NCBI RefSeq assembly: GCF_007828835.1
Contig: NZ_VIVL01000019.1
Coordinates: 1-64,000 of the forward strand
Direction of reading: 5' to 3'
From: Variovorax beijingensis
GTDB taxonomy: Bacteria; Pseudomonadota; Gammaproteobacteria; Burkholderiales; Burkholderiaceae_C
DNA length: 64,000 nucleotides
A program made the position numbers and the translations under genes. This document shows positions 41,600-50,934 of the stretch, piece after piece (the stretch's first letter is position 1; each line of letters opens with the position of its first letter). The notes below the pieces were generated by a model. That model was not told the DNA's origin. It saw only the letters and a program-made list of their open reading frames with translations, and made no database searches.

Positions 41600-41614
41600 G
41601 GAACATTGCGTTCC
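41600..41614. promoter_or_regulatory. Palindromic IclR operator candidate
   Basis: GGAAC-ATTGC-GTTCC (41600-41614) lies 20 bases from the IclR start and about 60 bases before the GMC start; a further GTTCC is at 41654. The half-site is the same as in the operator before the sau regulator. Confidence 0.55.
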
Positions 41615-41676
41615 GAAAATCAATGACCTAGGATGCAAGCAAGCGAAGCGATTGTTCCACTCCCCGGGTGCCATGC

Positions 41677-43335
41677 ATGCGTGATGAAGAGTTCGACTAC
41701 ATCGTCGTCGGCGCCGGTTCGGCCGGCTGCGTGCTGGCCGGCCGGCTGAGCGAAGACCCGGCCACGCGCGTGCTGCTGCTCGAGGCGGGGCCGGTGGACA
41801 GGTCGCTCTGGATCCACCTGCCCATCGGCTACGGCAAGACGATGTGGAGCTCCACCTACAACTGGCGCTTCGAGACCGACCCCGACCCGAACATGAACGG
41901 CCGGCGCATCTACTGGCCCCGGGGCAAGACGCTGGGCGGCTCGAGCTCGATCAACGGGCTGATCTACATCCGCGGCCAGCGCGAGGACTACGACCACTGG
42001 GCCGCGCTCGGCAATGCGGGCTGGAGCTACGACGAGGTGCTGCCCTACTTCATCCGCTCCGAGGGCAACCAGCGCGGTGCGAACGCCTTCCATGGCGGCA
42101 ACGGGCCGCTGAAGGTGTCGGACATCGCGGCGAAGCACGAACTCATCGAGGCCTTCATCGACGGCGCGCAGCAGATCGGCGTGCCGCGCACCGACGACTT
42201 CAATGGCGCCGCGCAGGAAGGCGCGGGCTACTACCAGCTCACCACGCACAAGGGCTGGCGCTGCAGCACGGCCAAGGCCTACCTGGTGCCGGCGCGCCAC
42301 CGGCCCAACCTGCGCATCGAGACGGACGCGCTGGCCAGTCGGCTGGTGTTCGACGGCCGGCGCGCCGTGGGCGTGAGCTACCGCCAGGGCGGCGAGATGA
42401 AGACCGCGCGCTGCCGCGCCGAGGTGCTGCTTTCGGCCGGCTCGATCCAGTCGCCGCAGCTGCTGCAGCTCTCGGGCATCGGCCCGCGCGCGCTGCTCGA
42501 ACGCATGGGCATCCCGGCGGTTCACGAACTGCCCGGCGTGGGCGAAAACCTGCAGGACCACCTGCAGATCCGGCTCGGCTACGAGTGCAGCAAGCCCATC
42601 ACCACCAACGACCAGCTCAACTCCTGGTTCGGCCAGGCGAGCATGGGCCTGGAATGGCTGATGCGCCGCACCGGCCCGCTCGCGGTGGGCATCAACCAGG
42701 GCGGCTGCTTCATGCGCGCGCTGAAGGACGACAGCGGCCGGCCGGTGGCCGCCACGCCCGACATCCAGTTCCACGTGGCCACGCTCTCGGCCGACATGGC
42801 GGGCGGCAAGGTGCATCCGTATTCGGGCTTCACGATGTCGGTGTGCCAGCTGCGGCCCGAGTCGCGCGGGCATGTGCGCATCCGTTCGCTCGACGCGGCC
42901 GAGCCACCCGAGATGCAGCCCAACTACCTGGCCACCGAGCTCGACCGCGCCACCACCGTGGCCGGCGTGAAGGCGGCGCGCGCCATTGCCGAGGCGCCCG
43001 CGATGCGGCCCTATGTGAAGCGCGAGGTCAAGCCCGGCCCCGAGGCCGCGAGCGACGCCGACCTGCTGGAGTTCTGCCGCAACAACGGCGCCACCATCTT
43101 CCACCCCACGGGCACCTGTCGCATGGGCAGCGACCCGCTCGCGGTGGTCGATGCGCGCCTGCGCGTGCATGGGGTGGCCGGGCTGCGCGTGATCGACTGC
43201 TCGGCCATGCCCACGCTGGTGTCGGGCAACACCAACGCACCGGCCGTGATGATGGCCGAGAAGGCCGTCGACATGATCAGGGAGGACGTGAGGGCGGCAG
43301 CCGCCGCGACAACCACATCGGAGACAACGACATGA
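41677..43335 (+). CDS. GMC-family FAD-dependent dehydrogenase, candidate isethionate dehydrogenase
   Basis: 552 residues from ATG at 41677; a GTG at 41668 would add three. N-terminal FAD motif YIVVGAGSAGCVLAGRLSED, GMC signature WPRGKTLGGSSSINGLIYIR near residue 82, catalytic His in FHPTGTCRMG near residue 475 and SGNTNAPAVMMAEKA near 515. No signal peptide. Choline-dehydrogenase-like GMC enzymes oxidise isethionate to sulfoacetaldehyde in some sulfonate degraders (IseJ). The IclR-GMC-MFS layout beside sau and xsc genes supports that reading, but an ordinary alcohol dehydrogenase is possible and no cytochrome partner is adjacent. Confidence 0.75.
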   Translation: MRDEEFDYIVVGAGSAGCVLAGRLSEDPATRVLLLEAGPVDRSLWIHLPIGYGKTMWSSTYNWRFETDPDPNMNGRRIYWPRGKTLGGSSSINGLIYIRGQREDYDHWAALGNAGWSYDEVLPYFIRSEGNQRGANAFHGGNGPLKVSDIAAKHELIEAFIDGAQQIGVPRTDDFNGAAQEGAGYYQLTTHKGWRCSTAKAYLVPARHRPNLRIETDALASRLVFDGRRAVGVSYRQGGEMKTARCRAEVLLSAGSIQSPQLLQLSGIGPRALLERMGIPAVHELPGVGENLQDHLQIRLGYECSKPITTNDQLNSWFGQASMGLEWLMRRTGPLAVGINQGGCFMRALKDDSGRPVAATPDIQFHVATLSADMAGGKVHPYSGFTMSVCQLRPESRGHVRIRSLDAAEPPEMQPNYLATELDRATTVAGVKAARAIAEAPAMRPYVKREVKPGPEAASDADLLEFCRNNGATIFHPTGTCRMGSDPLAVVDARLRVHGVAGLRVIDCSAMPTLVSGNTNAPAVMMAEKAVDMIREDVRAAAAATTTSETTT

Positions 43336-44648
43336 GCAGCACAAGCGACGAGAAAGCGATTCGCAGGGTGGTGGCTTCGGCCCTGGTGGGCGCCACCATC
43401 GAGTGGTACGACTTCTTCCTGTACGGCGTGGTGGCCGGCATCGTGTTCAACAAGCTCTACTTCCCGGGCAGCGACCCGGTGGTGTCGACCTTGCTGGCCT
43501 ACACCACCTTCGCGGTGGGCTTTGTCACGCGGCCGCTGGGCGGCGTGATCTTCGGCCACTTCGGCGACAAGATCGGCCGCAAGAGCATGCTGATCATCAC
43601 GCTGATGATCATGGGCGTGGCCACCTTCCTGATCGGCCTGGTGCCCACCTATGCGCAGATCGGCATCGCGGCGCCCTTGCTGCTGCTTCTGCTTCGCGTG
43701 GCGCAGGGCATTGGCCTGGGTGGCGAATGGGGCGGCGCGGTGCTGATGGCCTACGAATACGCGCCGAAGGGCAAGCGCGGCTTCTATGCATCGCTGCCGC
43801 AGATCGGGCTGGCGATCGGCCTGTGCATGGCCTCGGGCGTGGTGGCGCTCCTGTCGTGGCTGCTGACCGACGAGCAGTTTCTCTCCTGGGGCTGGCGCAT
43901 CGCATTCCTGATTTCCGGCGTGATGGTGGGCGTGGGCATGTACATCCGGCTCCACGTGCAGGAAACGCCGGAGTTCGCGGCCGTGAAGGCGCGCAACGCC
44001 GAGCTGCGCATTCCGTTCATGGACATGCTGCGGCGCTACCCCGGCAACGTGCTCAAGGGCATGGGCGCGCGCTACATCGACGGGGTGTTCTTCAACATCT
44101 TCGGCGTGTTCTCCATCAACTACCTGACCGGCACCCTCAAGATCAGCCGCACCGATGCGCTGCTGGGCGTGATGGCCGCGGCCGTGGTGATGATCTTCTT
44201 CATTCCCTTCTTCGGCCGCCTGTCCGACCGGATGGGGCGCGGCAAGGTCTACATGTGGGGTTCGCTGATCACCGCGGTGTCGGCGTTCCCGGGCTTCTGG
44301 CTCATGACGCACAGCGGCGGCAGCGTGCTGCTGGTGTGGCTCGCGATCATCATCCCGTTCGGCATCCTGTATGCCTCGGTGTACGGGCCGGAGGCGGCGC
44401 TGTTCTGCGACCTGTTCGACGCCAAGGTGCGCTACACCGGTATCTCCTTCGTCTACCAGTTCTCGGGCATCTTCGCCTCGGGCATCACGCCGATCATCGC
44501 GACCGCGCTGCTCAAGTCGGGCGGCGGCCAGCCGTGGCAGATCTGCATGTATGTGCTGTTCGCGGGCGTGGTGTCCGCCGCGTGCGCCTGGATGATCGGG
44601 CGGTCCGCGTCGCCGGCCGATGCACCGGTGGCGGTGGCCTCGCGCTGA
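43332..44648 (+). CDS. MFS transporter of the metabolite:H+ symporter family
   Basis: 438 residues, twelve predicted membrane segments. Hallmarks of the MHS subfamily: GATIEWYDFFLYGV at the N-terminus, GHFGDKIGRKSMLI, and GIGLGGEWGGAVLMAYEYAP. Start overlaps the GMC stop (ATGA). It should import the GMC enzyme's substrate by proton symport; isethionate is the best guess from context, and small organic acids are the usual ligands of this family. Confidence 0.88.
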   Translation: MSSTSDEKAIRRVVASALVGATIEWYDFFLYGVVAGIVFNKLYFPGSDPVVSTLLAYTTFAVGFVTRPLGGVIFGHFGDKIGRKSMLIITLMIMGVATFLIGLVPTYAQIGIAAPLLLLLLRVAQGIGLGGEWGGAVLMAYEYAPKGKRGFYASLPQIGLAIGLCMASGVVALLSWLLTDEQFLSWGWRIAFLISGVMVGVGMYIRLHVQETPEFAAVKARNAELRIPFMDMLRRYPGNVLKGMGARYIDGVFFNIFGVFSINYLTGTLKISRTDALLGVMAAAVVMIFFIPFFGRLSDRMGRGKVYMWGSLITAVSAFPGFWLMTHSGGSVLLVWLAIIIPFGILYASVYGPEAALFCDLFDAKVRYTGISFVYQFSGIFASGITPIIATALLKSGGGQPWQICMYVLFAGVVSAACAWMIGRSASPADAPVAVASR

Positions 44649-44663
44649 GCTTGTCTTGATTCC

Positions 44664-45134
44664 TCAGGAGCTTCTGCCCATGGCGAGCGCGCGCACCACG
44701 GCCGCGGTGCGCGTCTCGACGCCCAGCTTCACGTAGACATGCTCCAGGTGCTTGTGGACGGTGCGCGGGCTGATCTCCAGCAGGGCGGCGATCTCGGCGT
44801 CGGTCTTGCCGCGCGAGAGCCAGTGCATGACATCGCCCTCGCGGGGCGTGAGGCCGGCCAGCGGCGGCTCGGGCAGCGGCGGCGCGGCGCCGCAGGCCAG
44901 CCGGTACAGGAAGGCCACCGCCACCGCATGCTCCAGCCCCATGCGCCGGTAGTAGTCGGCCTGCAGCGCGGCGCGGCGGAGCTCGCGCCGGCCCGGCGCT
45001 TTCGTTGCGATGCGGCGGGTTGCGCGCGGGCCATGGCTGCCGGCGCCGTGGTAACGCATGGGCGAGCACCCGGACTCCAATTGCTCCAGCAGGCGAAGCG
45101 CGCCTGCACGGTCGCTGTGTGTCAGATACGCCAT
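44664..45134 (-). CDS. Short LuxR-type HTH protein
   Basis: 156 residues. Only the C-terminal half is recognisable: a LuxR/NarL HTH (GLTPREGDVMHWLSRGKTDA, then EISPRTVHKHLEHVYVKLGV) at about residues 92-150. The N-terminus lacks a receiver or PAS domain and includes an Arg-rich stretch, so this may be a truncated former regulator or a small single-domain one. Convergent with the MFS gene. Confidence 0.65.
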   Translation of the reverse strand: MAYLTHSDRAGALRLLEQLESGCSPMRYHGAGSHGPRATRRIATKAPGRRELRRAALQADYYRRMGLEHAVAVAFLYRLACGAAPPLPEPPLAGLTPREGDVMHWLSRGKTDAEIAALLEISPRTVHKHLEHVYVKLGVETRTAAVVRALAMGRSS

Positions 45135-45387
45135 GGCATGCCCCTTTCACGGTGCATACGCATTGCTGCGTATGGCGCCCGCACGCATCGAGACGCAGGA
45201 TGCTTGCAGGCCCTTGGCCGCGACCCAGTATAGGCACGCAAGGGCGCGCAGATCGCCTGCCGGCGAAGGGGATACACATGGCCATCGATGAAACACCCCC
45301 TGACGCGTCCAGGGGTAGCCTCGAGCCAGCCCCCTTCCACCGGCCCGGTCTTCGAAACACGTCCGTAAGGACATTCCAGGAGCCACC

Positions 45388-45612
45388 ATGTCACGCCAAT
45401 ACATCGACTGCCGCGAGTTTCCAAGCACGATGAACTGCAGTGTCGCGCTCTCTGCCGACACCGAGGGCGAGCTGCTCGAAGCCGCCGTCCAGCATGCCGT
45501 GGCCGTCCACGGCCATACCGACACGCCGGAGTTTCGCAAGCAACTGGCGGGCATGTTCAAGACCGGCACGCCGCCGCTGGAAGCTCCGGCCGCGCAGAAG
45601 GTGCCTGCCTGA
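45388..45612 (+). CDS. DUF1059-domain small protein
   Basis: 74 residues: YIDCREFPSTMNCSVALSAD, then ELLEAAVQHAVAVHGHTDTP, the conserved DUF1059 pattern with two Cys and a His-rich end. Function of the family is unknown. GGAG lies upstream of the ATG. The flanking gaps (45135-45387 and 45613-45797) show no other gene. Confidence 0.85.
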   Translation: MSRQYIDCREFPSTMNCSVALSADTEGELLEAAVQHAVAVHGHTDTPEFRKQLAGMFKTGTPPLEAPAAQKVPA

Positions 45613-45797
45613 CGCCCCTGCGGGGTCTCGGCCGCCGTTTCCGCGCGGCGATGAATACCTTCGGGTGCTTTCGATGAGCACCCGTCGATGAAGTCCGGGC
45701 CACCCGGTCGAGCGTTGCGCTGCCTGCCAAGCGCGCTTTCCGAAGTCGCGCTATGGTTCGCTGCCACCCACGGCGAACCAGAAGAAAGGCGGGGCCC

Positions 45798-46301
45798 ATG
45801 ATCGATCTCAACATCAACGGCCAGTCCGTTGCCCTCGACGCGCCGGAAGACATGCCCCTGCTCTGGGCATTGCGCGACATCGTCGGCCTCACCGGCACCA
45901 AGTTCGGTTGCGGCATTGCGCAGTGCGGCGCCTGCACCGTGCACCTCGACGGCCAGCCCGTGCGTTCATGCGTGCTGCCGGTCGGCTCGATCGGCAAGAA
46001 GGCCGTCACCACCATCGAGGCCGTCTCGCAGACCCCCGCGGGCAAGAGCATCCAGAAGGCCTGGCTCGACGTCGATGTCGTGCAATGCGGCTACTGCCAA
46101 TCGGGACAGATCATGTCGGCGGCCGCGCTGATCCAGCGCACGCCCCACCCGAGCGACGCCGACATCGACCTGGCCATGGCGGGCAACGTCTGCCGGTGCT
46201 GTACCTACTCGCGGATCCGCGCGGCCATCAAGCAGGCCGCCACCGGCAAGGCCGAAGTGCTGCAGTCGGTAGTCGCGATGCCGGCAAGGAGCGCATCGTG
46301 A
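45798..46301 (+). CDS. [2Fe-2S] subunit of an IorA-type Mo-hydroxylase
   Basis: 167 residues from ATG at 45798. First cluster: GCGIAQCGACTVHLDGQPVR near residue 38; second: VQCGYCQSGQIM near 95 and VCRCCTYSRIR near 133. Compact two-cluster subunit without leader, like isoquinoline 1-oxidoreductase alpha. Overlaps the large subunit (GTGA). Confidence 0.9.
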   Translation: MIDLNINGQSVALDAPEDMPLLWALRDIVGLTGTKFGCGIAQCGACTVHLDGQPVRSCVLPVGSIGKKAVTTIEAVSQTPAGKSIQKAWLDVDVVQCGYCQSGQIMSAAALIQRTPHPSDADIDLAMAGNVCRCCTYSRIRAAIKQAATGKAEVLQSVVAMPARSAS

Positions 46302-48547
46302 AGCCCGCCGCAGGCATCAGCCGGCGCAGCGCCCTGCAGGCCGGTGGCCTGGCGCTGGCCTTCACCTGGGTCGGCGGCAGCAAGGTCTTCGCGGCGATCA
46401 GCCCCCGGCAGCAAGCTGCCGATGCGGCCGCCGCGCTCGCGGACGGCAACCCCGCGTTCGCGCCGAATGCCTTCATCCGCATCGATGCCGACGGCGCCGT
46501 GCGCCTCGTGATGCCGATGGCCGAGATGGGCCAGGCGATCTACACCGGCTCGGCAATGCTGCTGGCCGAGGAACTCGGCGTCGAGCTCGACCAGGTGCGC
46601 GTGGAGCATTCGCCGCCGAACGAGGCGCTCTACGGCATGCCGCTGCTCGGCGGCCAGATCACCGGCGGCTCGACCAGCACGCGCGGCACCTACGGCGTGC
46701 TGCGCGAGGCGGGCGCCGTGGCGCGCACGCTGCTGGTGAGCGCCGCTGCAGAGCAGTGGAAGGTCGACCCTGCGAGCTGTGCGGTCGCGCGCGGCGTGGT
46801 GAGCCATGCGACATCCAACCGGCAGCTCGGCTTCGGCGCGCTGGCCGGCGCCGCCGCCAAATTGCCGATGCCGGCGAAGGTGACGCTGAAGGAGCCGAAG
46901 GATTTCAAGCTGATCGGCCAGCCGCTGCGGCGGGTCGATTCGGCCGGCAAGGTCGACGGCACGACGCAGTTCGGCATCGACGTGCGCCTGCCGGGCATGA
47001 AGGTGGCGACGGTCAGGGCCTGCCCCACGCTCGGAGGCGTGCTGGCCTCGGTGGACGACAAGGCAGCGCGGGCGATTCCCGGCGTGATCGACGTGCTGCG
47101 CATCAAGGACGCGGTGGCCGTGGTGGGCGAGCATTTCTGGGCCGCGAAGCGCGGCCTCGATGCATTGAACATCCAGTGGACGCCGGGCCAGAACGCCGCG
47201 CTCACCACGCAGCAGCTGCGCGCGGCGCTGGCCAATGCGCTGGCGAAGGACAAGGCCATCGTCGGCAAGGAAACCGGCAAGCGGCCCGAGGGCACGCTGG
47301 TGCAGGCCACCTACGACCTGCCGATGCTGGCCCACGCGACCATGGAGCCGCTCAACACCACGGTGCACGTGCGGCCCGACCAGTGCGAGATCTGGGTCGG
47401 CACGCAGGTGCCGACGCGCTGCGTGAGCGCCGCGGCCAAGATCGCCGGCATTGCCGAAGACAAGGTCGTGCTGCACAACCAGTACCTGGGCGGCGGCTTC
47501 GGCCGCCGGCTCGAGACCGATTCGGTCGAGCAGGCCGTGGCCTTCGCGAAACAGGTGCCCTACCCGCTCAAGGTGGTGTGGACGCGCGAGGAAGACATCC
47601 GCCACGACATCGTGCGCCCGATGTACCACGACGACATCTCGGCCGTGGTCGATGGCGACGGCCAGATTCTCTGGTTCGGCGACCGCATCGCGGGCGGCAC
47701 GGTGCTGGGCCGCTGGGCCCCCGCCTTCATGGGCAAGGACGGCATGGACAGCGATTTGATCGAATGCGTCGCCGAACCCTGCTACGACCTGCCGAACCTC
47801 AAGGTGGAGTGGGTGCGGCACGACATGCCGGCCGGACTCAACGTCGGCTGGTGGCGCGGCGTGGGTCCGACGCACAACCTCTTCGTGATGGAGAGCTTCA
47901 TCGACGAGCTGGCGCAACGCGCGAAGAAGGACCCCGTGGCCTACCGGCGCGCCATGCTGAAGAAGAACCCGCGCACGCTCGCGGTGCTCGACCTGGCAGC
48001 CAGCAAGATCGGCTGGGGGGCGGGTACGCTGCCGGCGCGCGTCGGGCGTGGGGTGGCCGTGGGCGATGCCTTCGGCAGCCGCGTGTGCGCGATTGTTGAG
48101 GCCGAGGTCACGCCGCAGGGCGAGGTTCGCATGCGGCGCGCGGTGGTCGCGGTCGATTGCGGCATTGCAGTGAATGCGGGTTCCATCGAGGCGCAGATCC
48201 AGGGCGGGCTGCTGTTCGGGCTGAGCGCGGCGCTCTTCAGCGAGATCACGCTGCGCGAGGGGGCCATCGAGCAGAGCAACTTCCACGACTACCGGATGCT
48301 GCGCATCAACGAAGCGCCGCCGGTCGAGGTCCACACCGTCAAGAGCGGCGAAGCGCCCGGCGGGATCGGCGAAGTCGGCACCGCCATCGCCGCGCCGGCG
48401 CTGGCCAACGCGATCTTCGCGGCGACGGGCGTGCGACTGCGCGCGCTGCCGGTGAACCGCGCACTGCTGGCGCAGGACAAGGAGGCGCTGAAGAAGAAAA
48501 TTGCCGGTGCCAAGCCCGCCGGGCCCGGCGCAAGGAGCGCAGCATGA
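46298..48547 (+). CDS. Molybdopterin subunit of an IorB/aldehyde-dehydrogenase-type Mo-hydroxylase, Tat signal
   Basis: 749 residues with a GTG start. A Tat leader (ISRRSALQAGGLALAFTWVG) directs the heterodimer to the periplasm. Mo-site stretches: YLGGGFGRRLETDSVEQAVA near residue 396, and the C-terminal EAPGGIGEVGTA with its conserved Glu. Belongs to the IorB-like group that lacks a FAD subunit and donates electrons to cytochrome c, here encoded next. Substrate may be an aldehyde or N-heterocycle. Confidence 0.88.
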   Translation: MKPAAGISRRSALQAGGLALAFTWVGGSKVFAAISPRQQAADAAAALADGNPAFAPNAFIRIDADGAVRLVMPMAEMGQAIYTGSAMLLAEELGVELDQVRVEHSPPNEALYGMPLLGGQITGGSTSTRGTYGVLREAGAVARTLLVSAAAEQWKVDPASCAVARGVVSHATSNRQLGFGALAGAAAKLPMPAKVTLKEPKDFKLIGQPLRRVDSAGKVDGTTQFGIDVRLPGMKVATVRACPTLGGVLASVDDKAARAIPGVIDVLRIKDAVAVVGEHFWAAKRGLDALNIQWTPGQNAALTTQQLRAALANALAKDKAIVGKETGKRPEGTLVQATYDLPMLAHATMEPLNTTVHVRPDQCEIWVGTQVPTRCVSAAAKIAGIAEDKVVLHNQYLGGGFGRRLETDSVEQAVAFAKQVPYPLKVVWTREEDIRHDIVRPMYHDDISAVVDGDGQILWFGDRIAGGTVLGRWAPAFMGKDGMDSDLIECVAEPCYDLPNLKVEWVRHDMPAGLNVGWWRGVGPTHNLFVMESFIDELAQRAKKDPVAYRRAMLKKNPRTLAVLDLAASKIGWGAGTLPARVGRGVAVGDAFGSRVCAIVEAEVTPQGEVRMRRAVVAVDCGIAVNAGSIEAQIQGGLLFGLSAALFSEITLREGAIEQSNFHDYRMLRINEAPPVEVHTVKSGEAPGGIGEVGTAIAAPALANAIFAATGVRLRALPVNRALLAQDKEALKKKIAGAKPAGPGARSAA

Positions 48548-49848
48548 AGCGGCTACTCAACGTGCTGGTGGCGGTGTTCGTCGTGGGCGTGGCGCTGTAT
48601 TTCTTCCTGAACCGCACCGACAAGTCCGAAGGCGAAGCGCCGGTGCTGGCCGGTGCGCCCGGCAATGCGGCGCTGCTCGTGCGCGGCGAATACCTCACCA
48701 AGGCGGCCGACTGCGTCGCGTGCCACACGGTGCCCGGCAAGGGACAGCCCTTCGCCGGCGGCCTGCCCTTCGTGCTGCCTTTCGGCACGATCTACTCGTC
48801 GAACATCACCGCGGACCCCGAAACGGGCATCGGCAAATGGAGCGACGACGACTTCGTGCGCGCGCTGCACGACGGCGTGCGCGCGGACGGAAAGCGCCTG
48901 TACCCGGCGTTCCCGTACACCTCGTACACCGCGCTGAGCCGCAATGACGTGCTCGCGATCAAGGCCTACCTGTTCAGCCTGCCCAAGGTGAGCCAGCCGA
49001 ACCGGGAGGCCGACCTGGGCTTCCCGTTCAACCAGCGCTGGGCGATGGGCTTCTGGAACGCGGCCTTCTTCAAGAGCAGCCGCTTCGAGGCCGATGCGTC
49101 GAAGCCGCCCGCGTGGAACCAGGGCAAGTACCTCGCCACGGCGCTCGGCCACTGCGCGGAATGCCATACGCCGCGCAACTTCGCCTTCGCGATGGATGCG
49201 GGCAACAACCTTGCGGGCGAATCGATCCAGGGCTGGCGCGCCTACAACATCACCTCGGATGCGAAGCACGGCATCGGCGCCTGGAGCGATGCCGAGATTG
49301 CCTCGTACCTGACGACCGGCCACGCGGAGGGCCGCGGCTCGGCCTCGGGGCCGATGGGCGAGGCGGTGGAGCACAGCCTGCAGTACCTGAAGCCGGAAGA
49401 CGCCTCGGCGCTCGTGAGCTATCTGCGCACGGTGCCCGCGAAGGCCGGAAAGAATCCGATCGAAGTCGATGCGAAGGCGCCGTGGGCCCTGGCCGCGAGC
49501 GCGGCAGCGCCCGCCGCCAACACGGCCGAAGGCCACGAGCAGGGGCTCAGGCTCTTCGCGGCGGCGTGCGCGAGCTGCCACCAGTGGAACGGACAAGGCC
49601 AGCAGAGCGCCAACGCGTCGCTGCTGGGGGCGCGCGGCGTGAACGACCCGGACGGCTCCAACGTCACGCAGATGATCCTGCAGGGCGTGAAGATGCGCGT
49701 GCGCGGCGACGAGGTCTACATGCCGGCGTTCGGCAAGGCCTACACGGACACCGAGGTCGCGGCGCTCGCCAACTACGTCATTGCGCAGTTCGGGAACAAG
49801 CAGGGCACGGTGACCCCGGAGTTCGTGGCGAAACAGCGCGCACGCTGA
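48544..49848 (+). CDS. Three-heme cytochrome c partner of the Mo-hydroxylase
   Basis: 434 residues. N-terminal hydrophobic anchor (LLNVLVAVFVVGVALYFFL) then three heme motifs: CVACH near residue 58, CAECH near 204 and CASCH near 343. This matches the cytochrome subunit of alcohol/aldehyde/nicotinate dehydrogenases. ATGA overlap with the Mo subunit. It would pass electrons to the respiratory chain. Confidence 0.9.
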   Translation: MKRLLNVLVAVFVVGVALYFFLNRTDKSEGEAPVLAGAPGNAALLVRGEYLTKAADCVACHTVPGKGQPFAGGLPFVLPFGTIYSSNITADPETGIGKWSDDDFVRALHDGVRADGKRLYPAFPYTSYTALSRNDVLAIKAYLFSLPKVSQPNREADLGFPFNQRWAMGFWNAAFFKSSRFEADASKPPAWNQGKYLATALGHCAECHTPRNFAFAMDAGNNLAGESIQGWRAYNITSDAKHGIGAWSDAEIASYLTTGHAEGRGSASGPMGEAVEHSLQYLKPEDASALVSYLRTVPAKAGKNPIEVDAKAPWALAASAAAPAANTAEGHEQGLRLFAAACASCHQWNGQGQQSANASLLGARGVNDPDGSNVTQMILQGVKMRVRGDEVYMPAFGKAYTDTEVAALANYVIAQFGNKQGTVTPEFVAKQRAR

Positions 49849-49917
49849 AGAGGCGAAACGGGGGGATGCCCCTACGGCCTGCGGCCCCTCCCCCGATGCT
49901 GGAACAATGCGTCCACC

Positions 49918-50934
49918 ATGGACGGCCTCGATCTCATCAAAACATTCCGTGAAGTCGCGTTCCGGCGCAGCTTCTCCCGCGCGGCGATTTCGCTGGGCAT
50001 GTCGAAAGCCACGGTCAGCCGTTACGTGGCGGAGCTCGAAACCCGCAGCGGCGTGCGCCTGCTGAACCGCTCCACGCGTTCGCTGAGCCTGACGGATGCC
50101 GGGCAGGTGCTGCTCGACCGCAGCACCGAGCTGGTGGCCATGGCCGAGAACACGCTGAACGACCTGCAGGCCCATGGCTCGCACCCGCAGGGGCGGCTGC
50201 GCATGAGCGCACCGCACGGGCTGATCTGCGGCTGGCTCTCGGACGTGATCGCCGATTTCATCAAGCGCTACCCGGACGTGTACGTGAGCCTGGTGTTCAC
50301 CAACGACGACCTTGACCTGATCGAGGAAGGCATCGACATCCACCTGACCGGCGGGCGCATCGACGACATGAACCTGATCGTGCGCCGGCTGGTGCAGTTC
50401 GACATGGTGGTCTGCGCCACGCCGGCCTACTGGGCCCAGCGCGGCATGCCGCAGACGCCCGAGGAGCTGGGCCGGCACGATGTGCTGAGCTACTCGGCGA
50501 AGCCGACCACCCACCTGCCCTTCGAGACCGACGGCAAGCCGTACGACGTGCCCGTGCACAGCCGCATGGAAGCCAACGACGCCGTGGCCCTGATCGAGCT
50601 GGCGCTGCGCGGCGTGGGCGTGGCCTACGTGCCCGAGCCGCTGGCGCAGTCGCACCTGGAGCGCGGCGCGCTGGTGCCGGTGCTGCGCGAGCACATGCCG
50701 CGCGAGCACTGGCTGTACGCGGCATATTCGCAGCGCCGCCACAACAGCGCCGCAATGCGCGCGATGCTGGACTTCCTGGAGCAGTCGATGGGCGCCGCGG
50801 GCGAGCTGCCCGTCATGCCGGCGATGCCGCCGCTGCCGCGCGTGGTGCCGCCTACATTCGCCCTTTCCAGGGAACAAGACGCCGCTCGAGCCACCGCATC
50901 AGCAGGTCGAACAGATAGGCCACCACCCCGATGA
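49918..50934 (+). CDS. LysR-family regulator
   Basis: 338 residues. HTH at the N-terminus (LIKTFREVAFRRSFSRAAIS, then GMSKATVSRYVAELETR) followed by a substrate-binding domain (GRLRMSAPHGLICGWLSDVI). It follows the cytochrome gene by 69 bases and may control the Mo-hydroxylase. The unusual C-terminal 30 residues (Pro/Ala/Arg-rich) are encoded over the 3' end of the convergent tauC gene, an 83-base overlap. Confidence 0.85.
   Translation: MDGLDLIKTFREVAFRRSFSRAAISLGMSKATVSRYVAELETRSGVRLLNRSTRSLSLTDAGQVLLDRSTELVAMAENTLNDLQAHGSHPQGRLRMSAPHGLICGWLSDVIADFIKRYPDVYVSLVFTNDDLDLIEEGIDIHLTGGRIDDMNLIVRRLVQFDMVVCATPAYWAQRGMPQTPEELGRHDVLSYSAKPTTHLPFETDGKPYDVPVHSRMEANDAVALIELALRGVGVAYVPEPLAQSHLERGALVPVLREHMPREHWLYAAYSQRRHNSAAMRAMLDFLEQSMGAAGELPVMPAMPPLPRVVPPTFALSREQDAARATASAGRTDRPPPR

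Noticed and set aside
48553..50877. 774-codon minus-strand frame opposite the cytochrome and LysR genes
   Set aside because: Low-complexity Arg/His/Ala composition and no domain; antisense shadow.
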